A DNA stretch of 64,000 nucleotides from Candidatus Zixiibacteriota bacterium. GTDB lineage: Bacteria; Zixibacteria; MSB-5A5; JAABVY01. Below, one piece after another: positions 62,739-64,000 of the stretch; the first letter of the stretch is position 1; every line of letters begins with the position of its first letter. The translations under genes and the position numbers were made by a program. The notes under the pieces are model-generated. The model was not told the DNA's origin and searched no databases. It was given only the letters and a program-made list of their open reading frames with translations. Location of the stretch: positions 62,001 through 126,000 of the forward strand of contig DSEQ01000040.1 of assembly GCA_011056555.1 (NCBI GenBank), written 5' to 3'.

Positions 62739-62782
62739 CGCTTCCTCATCTATTGTTGTTGTTCACATTTTTCCATTTGATT

Positions 62783-63523
62783 CTATCTCTTGTCAAAAAC
62801 TGCCTCATGTCCTCTGACTGGAATCCTGAAAACCGGCAACGGGTCTTTTCCGCTGCCCATTTCCGGATTCTCGAGCACCCAGGGATCGAGCAAATTTATA
62901 TTAAAATCCTTGCACGTTTTCACCACCTGGTCCTGTGCCGCATGCACATAGACAGCAGCATCGTAATTTTCGGATATGGATCTCAGCTCCATAATTTCCT
63001 TTTCCCAGTAGAAGACATGCCCGGCGCAGCAAACTGCAACACGGATCGGCTTTTTGCAGCGGGGGCATTTCAAAGTCGCGATTATATCCACCGGGAATTC
63101 GGATTCATCATTCTCAATTACGAACCCGTTTTTGGATAAATATTCGCGGGTCATCTCCACCAATTCCCCCAGTTCAAACAGGCAGGGAGCCTCTTTATTC
63201 TCTTCCGCTTTTCCGGTATGCTTGATTTTGCCGCCGATGAAGAGCTTCAATGTCTCCTCTATTTTTCCGGTTAAGTCTTTGTATACCATCAGATTTTCCG
63301 CCTCGAGCATATCCTTGTAAAAGGACCTGATGCCGTTGCATAGAAGCACCTCAACTCCCGCATCCTTGAGAAGTCTCAGACGGGCTATAGGGCCGCTGCG
63401 GTCACAGTTCAGCAGCTCCTTTGAGATCACTTCCCTTTCTTCGAGGAGGCAGATTTGAAATCGCTTGGCTGCTTCGAAGCAGGGAGCGATCTCATCCTTG
63501 TATGTTGCAATCGCCAATTTCAT
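62783..63523 (-). CDS. NifX/NafY-type domain protein with Cys-rich C-terminal part
   Basis: The protein is 246 aa. The N-terminal half matches the dinitrogenase iron-molybdenum cofactor/NifX fold (MKLAIATYKDEIAPCFEAAKRF, LLKDAGVEVLLCNGIRSFY). The C-terminal half has a CPRC...CC motif and YDAAVYVHA. I choose the ATG at 63523; the longer ORF would start upstream of the sigma54 promoter (63543-63558), so it cannot be translated from that mRNA. In anaerobes such proteins occur next to Hdr/Hmc-type genes; a cluster-carrier role is likely but not shown. Confidence 0.85.
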   Translation of the reverse strand: MKLAIATYKDEIAPCFEAAKRFQICLLEEREVISKELLNCDRSGPIARLRLLKDAGVEVLLCNGIRSFYKDMLEAENLMVYKDLTGKIEETLKLFIGGKIKHTGKAEENKEAPCLFELGELVEMTREYLSKNGFVIENDESEFPVDIIATLKCPRCKKPIRVAVCCAGHVFYWEKEIMELRSISENYDAAVYVHAAQDQVVKTCKDFNINLLDPWVLENPEMGSGKDPLPVFRIPVRGHEAVFDKR

Positions 63524-63542
63524 AACCAGAAGGGTATATATA

Positions 63543-63558
63543 TGCGAAACATGTGCCA
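63543..63558 (-). promoter_or_regulatory. Sigma54 (-24/-12) promoter of the Hmc-like operon
   Basis: Minus-strand TGGCACA-TGTT-TCGCA matches TGGCACN-N4-TTGCA at 15 of 16 positions, with invariant GG and GC correctly spaced. Transcription should begin about 10 nt before the ATG at 63523. Confidence 0.7.
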
Positions 63559-63622
63559 AAATTCACAAATTAGCTTAGTCGTTGTTAGACAAATTATTAC
63601 ATAAAAGGGCAAGAACCGCCAT

Positions 63623-63673
63623 GTTGCAATAATCATAAATTGCAACGTAATGTTGCAGGGTGTTCGTTGCATT
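63623..63673 (-). promoter_or_regulatory. Upstream activating palindromes for the sigma54 promoter
   Basis: A perfect inverted repeat GTTGCAAT-N8-ATTGCAAC (63623-63646), then further GTTGCA boxes at 63652 and 63666. They lie 65-115 bp upstream of the -24 element, as usual for enhancer-binding proteins. Confidence 0.6.
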
Positions 63674-63736
63674 ATGCAGCATAAAGGCTTATGGGGAGGT
63701 GATTAGTGCTTCGGAAATTAAGTGCGGTTTTCAGGC

Positions 63737-64000
63737 TTACGGAATTTCAATCCCATACTTTTTCATCTTGCGCCAGAGGGTGGTGCGGTCGATGCCCAAT
63801 ATTTCGGCTGCTTTTTTGCGGCTGCCCTGGCATTCCCGGAGCGTATCGCGAATCAAAGCTTCTTCGCTGTCGGCTTTTGAGGCGGAGCTGCTGACCTTTC
63901 CGGCCTGTTCCTGCTGTGACAGTTCGCCGGCGGCCTCCAGTACTTCGGATGGTAAATTCGAGGGCTGTATAATCCGTTCGCGCGTAACCGCAAAGCAGTA
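63737..64000 (-). CDS. Sigma54-dependent activator, C-terminal part (5' end outside window)
   Basis: Minus-strand reading of the window end gives 87 aa up to the stop at 63737. The last part (LIRDTLRECQGSRKKAAEIL, then GIDRTTLWRKMKKYGIEIP) is a typical Fis-type DNA-binding domain of NtrC-like activators, preceded by the linker after the AAA domain (IIQPSNLP). It lies just before the sigma54 promoter and the GTTGCAAT palindromes, so it is the probable activator of the Hmc-like operon. Confidence 0.88.
   Translation of the reverse strand, partial: YCFAVTRERIIQPSNLPSEVLEAAGELSQQEQAGKVSSSASKADSEEALIRDTLRECQGSRKKAAEILGIDRTTLWRKMKKYGIEIP

Noticed and set aside
1..64000. CRISPR arrays, rRNA, transposases, prophage
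   Set aside because: No regularly spaced repeats, rRNA sequence, transposase or phage genes were seen in the window.

Overview
The window is about 64 kb of dense, mid-GC bacterial chromosome from a Gram-negative organism. It encodes outer-membrane barrels, a lipoprotein RND adaptor, an RND pump and an MCE/MlaD protein. The gene mix points to an anaerobic or microaerophilic heterotroph: pyruvate,phosphate dikinase, an ADP-forming acyl-CoA synthetase, an Hmc-like Fe-S/cytochrome membrane complex, a flavodiiron protein and several ferritin-like proteins. Ser/Thr kinases with TolB/TPR sensors and an Fn3-dockerin secreted protein fit an uncultured FCB-group lineage such as candidate phylum Zixibacteria. 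That placement is an inference from gene content only. No insertion sequence with a transposase, CRISPR array, phage or integron was seen.

Layout. 1-3938: end of an acyl-CoA synthetase, a pyruvate,phosphate dikinase with a histone-like Lys-rich tail, and a small basic protein. 4236-20247 (all minus): the most unusual region, a 14-gene block. It starts with an ASKHA-fold MutL/GlmL-like ATPase and a barrel-sandwich/KOW protein, followed by three tandem, diverged copies of the same four-gene membrane cassette. I call the cassette proteins T1 (Fn3 + conserved DUF), T2 (polytopic, ASxxYRAFRAR motif), T3 (TM-domain-TM with an FDYxP motif) and T4 (SFLYKDNP membrane protein). A sigma70-type promoter precedes the block. 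A second promoter with an attenuator-like terminator precedes the second cassette. 20480-31965: stress and housekeeping genes (one-Cys thiol peroxidase, RRM RNA-binding protein with a long leader, HTH-DUF2087 regulator, MsrA, a probably leaderless DUF502 gene, MlaD, an antiporter) mixed with palindromic intergenic repeats.

32125-45109: two membrane Ser/Thr kinases with different sensor halves flank a tRNA-Ser(UGA), a porin and a GreA-PfkB pseudokinase fusion. A two-gene transsulfuration operon, an Fn3-dockerin protein and a double CDGSH protein follow. 45483-49568: an iron/oxygen-defence island of five ferritin-like proteins and a flavodiiron protein, preceded by a possible small structured RNA. 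49872-54807: a GyrI-like effector-binding protein and an RND pump operon.

55189-64000 (minus): a sigma54-controlled module. It has the C-terminus of an NtrC-type activator, palindromic upstream sites, a 15/16 match to the -24/-12 promoter, a NifX-like protein, an Hmc/Dsr-like transmembrane electron-transfer complex (including an NrfD-hexaheme cytochrome fusion), and a PAS histidine kinase between two single-domain response regulators.
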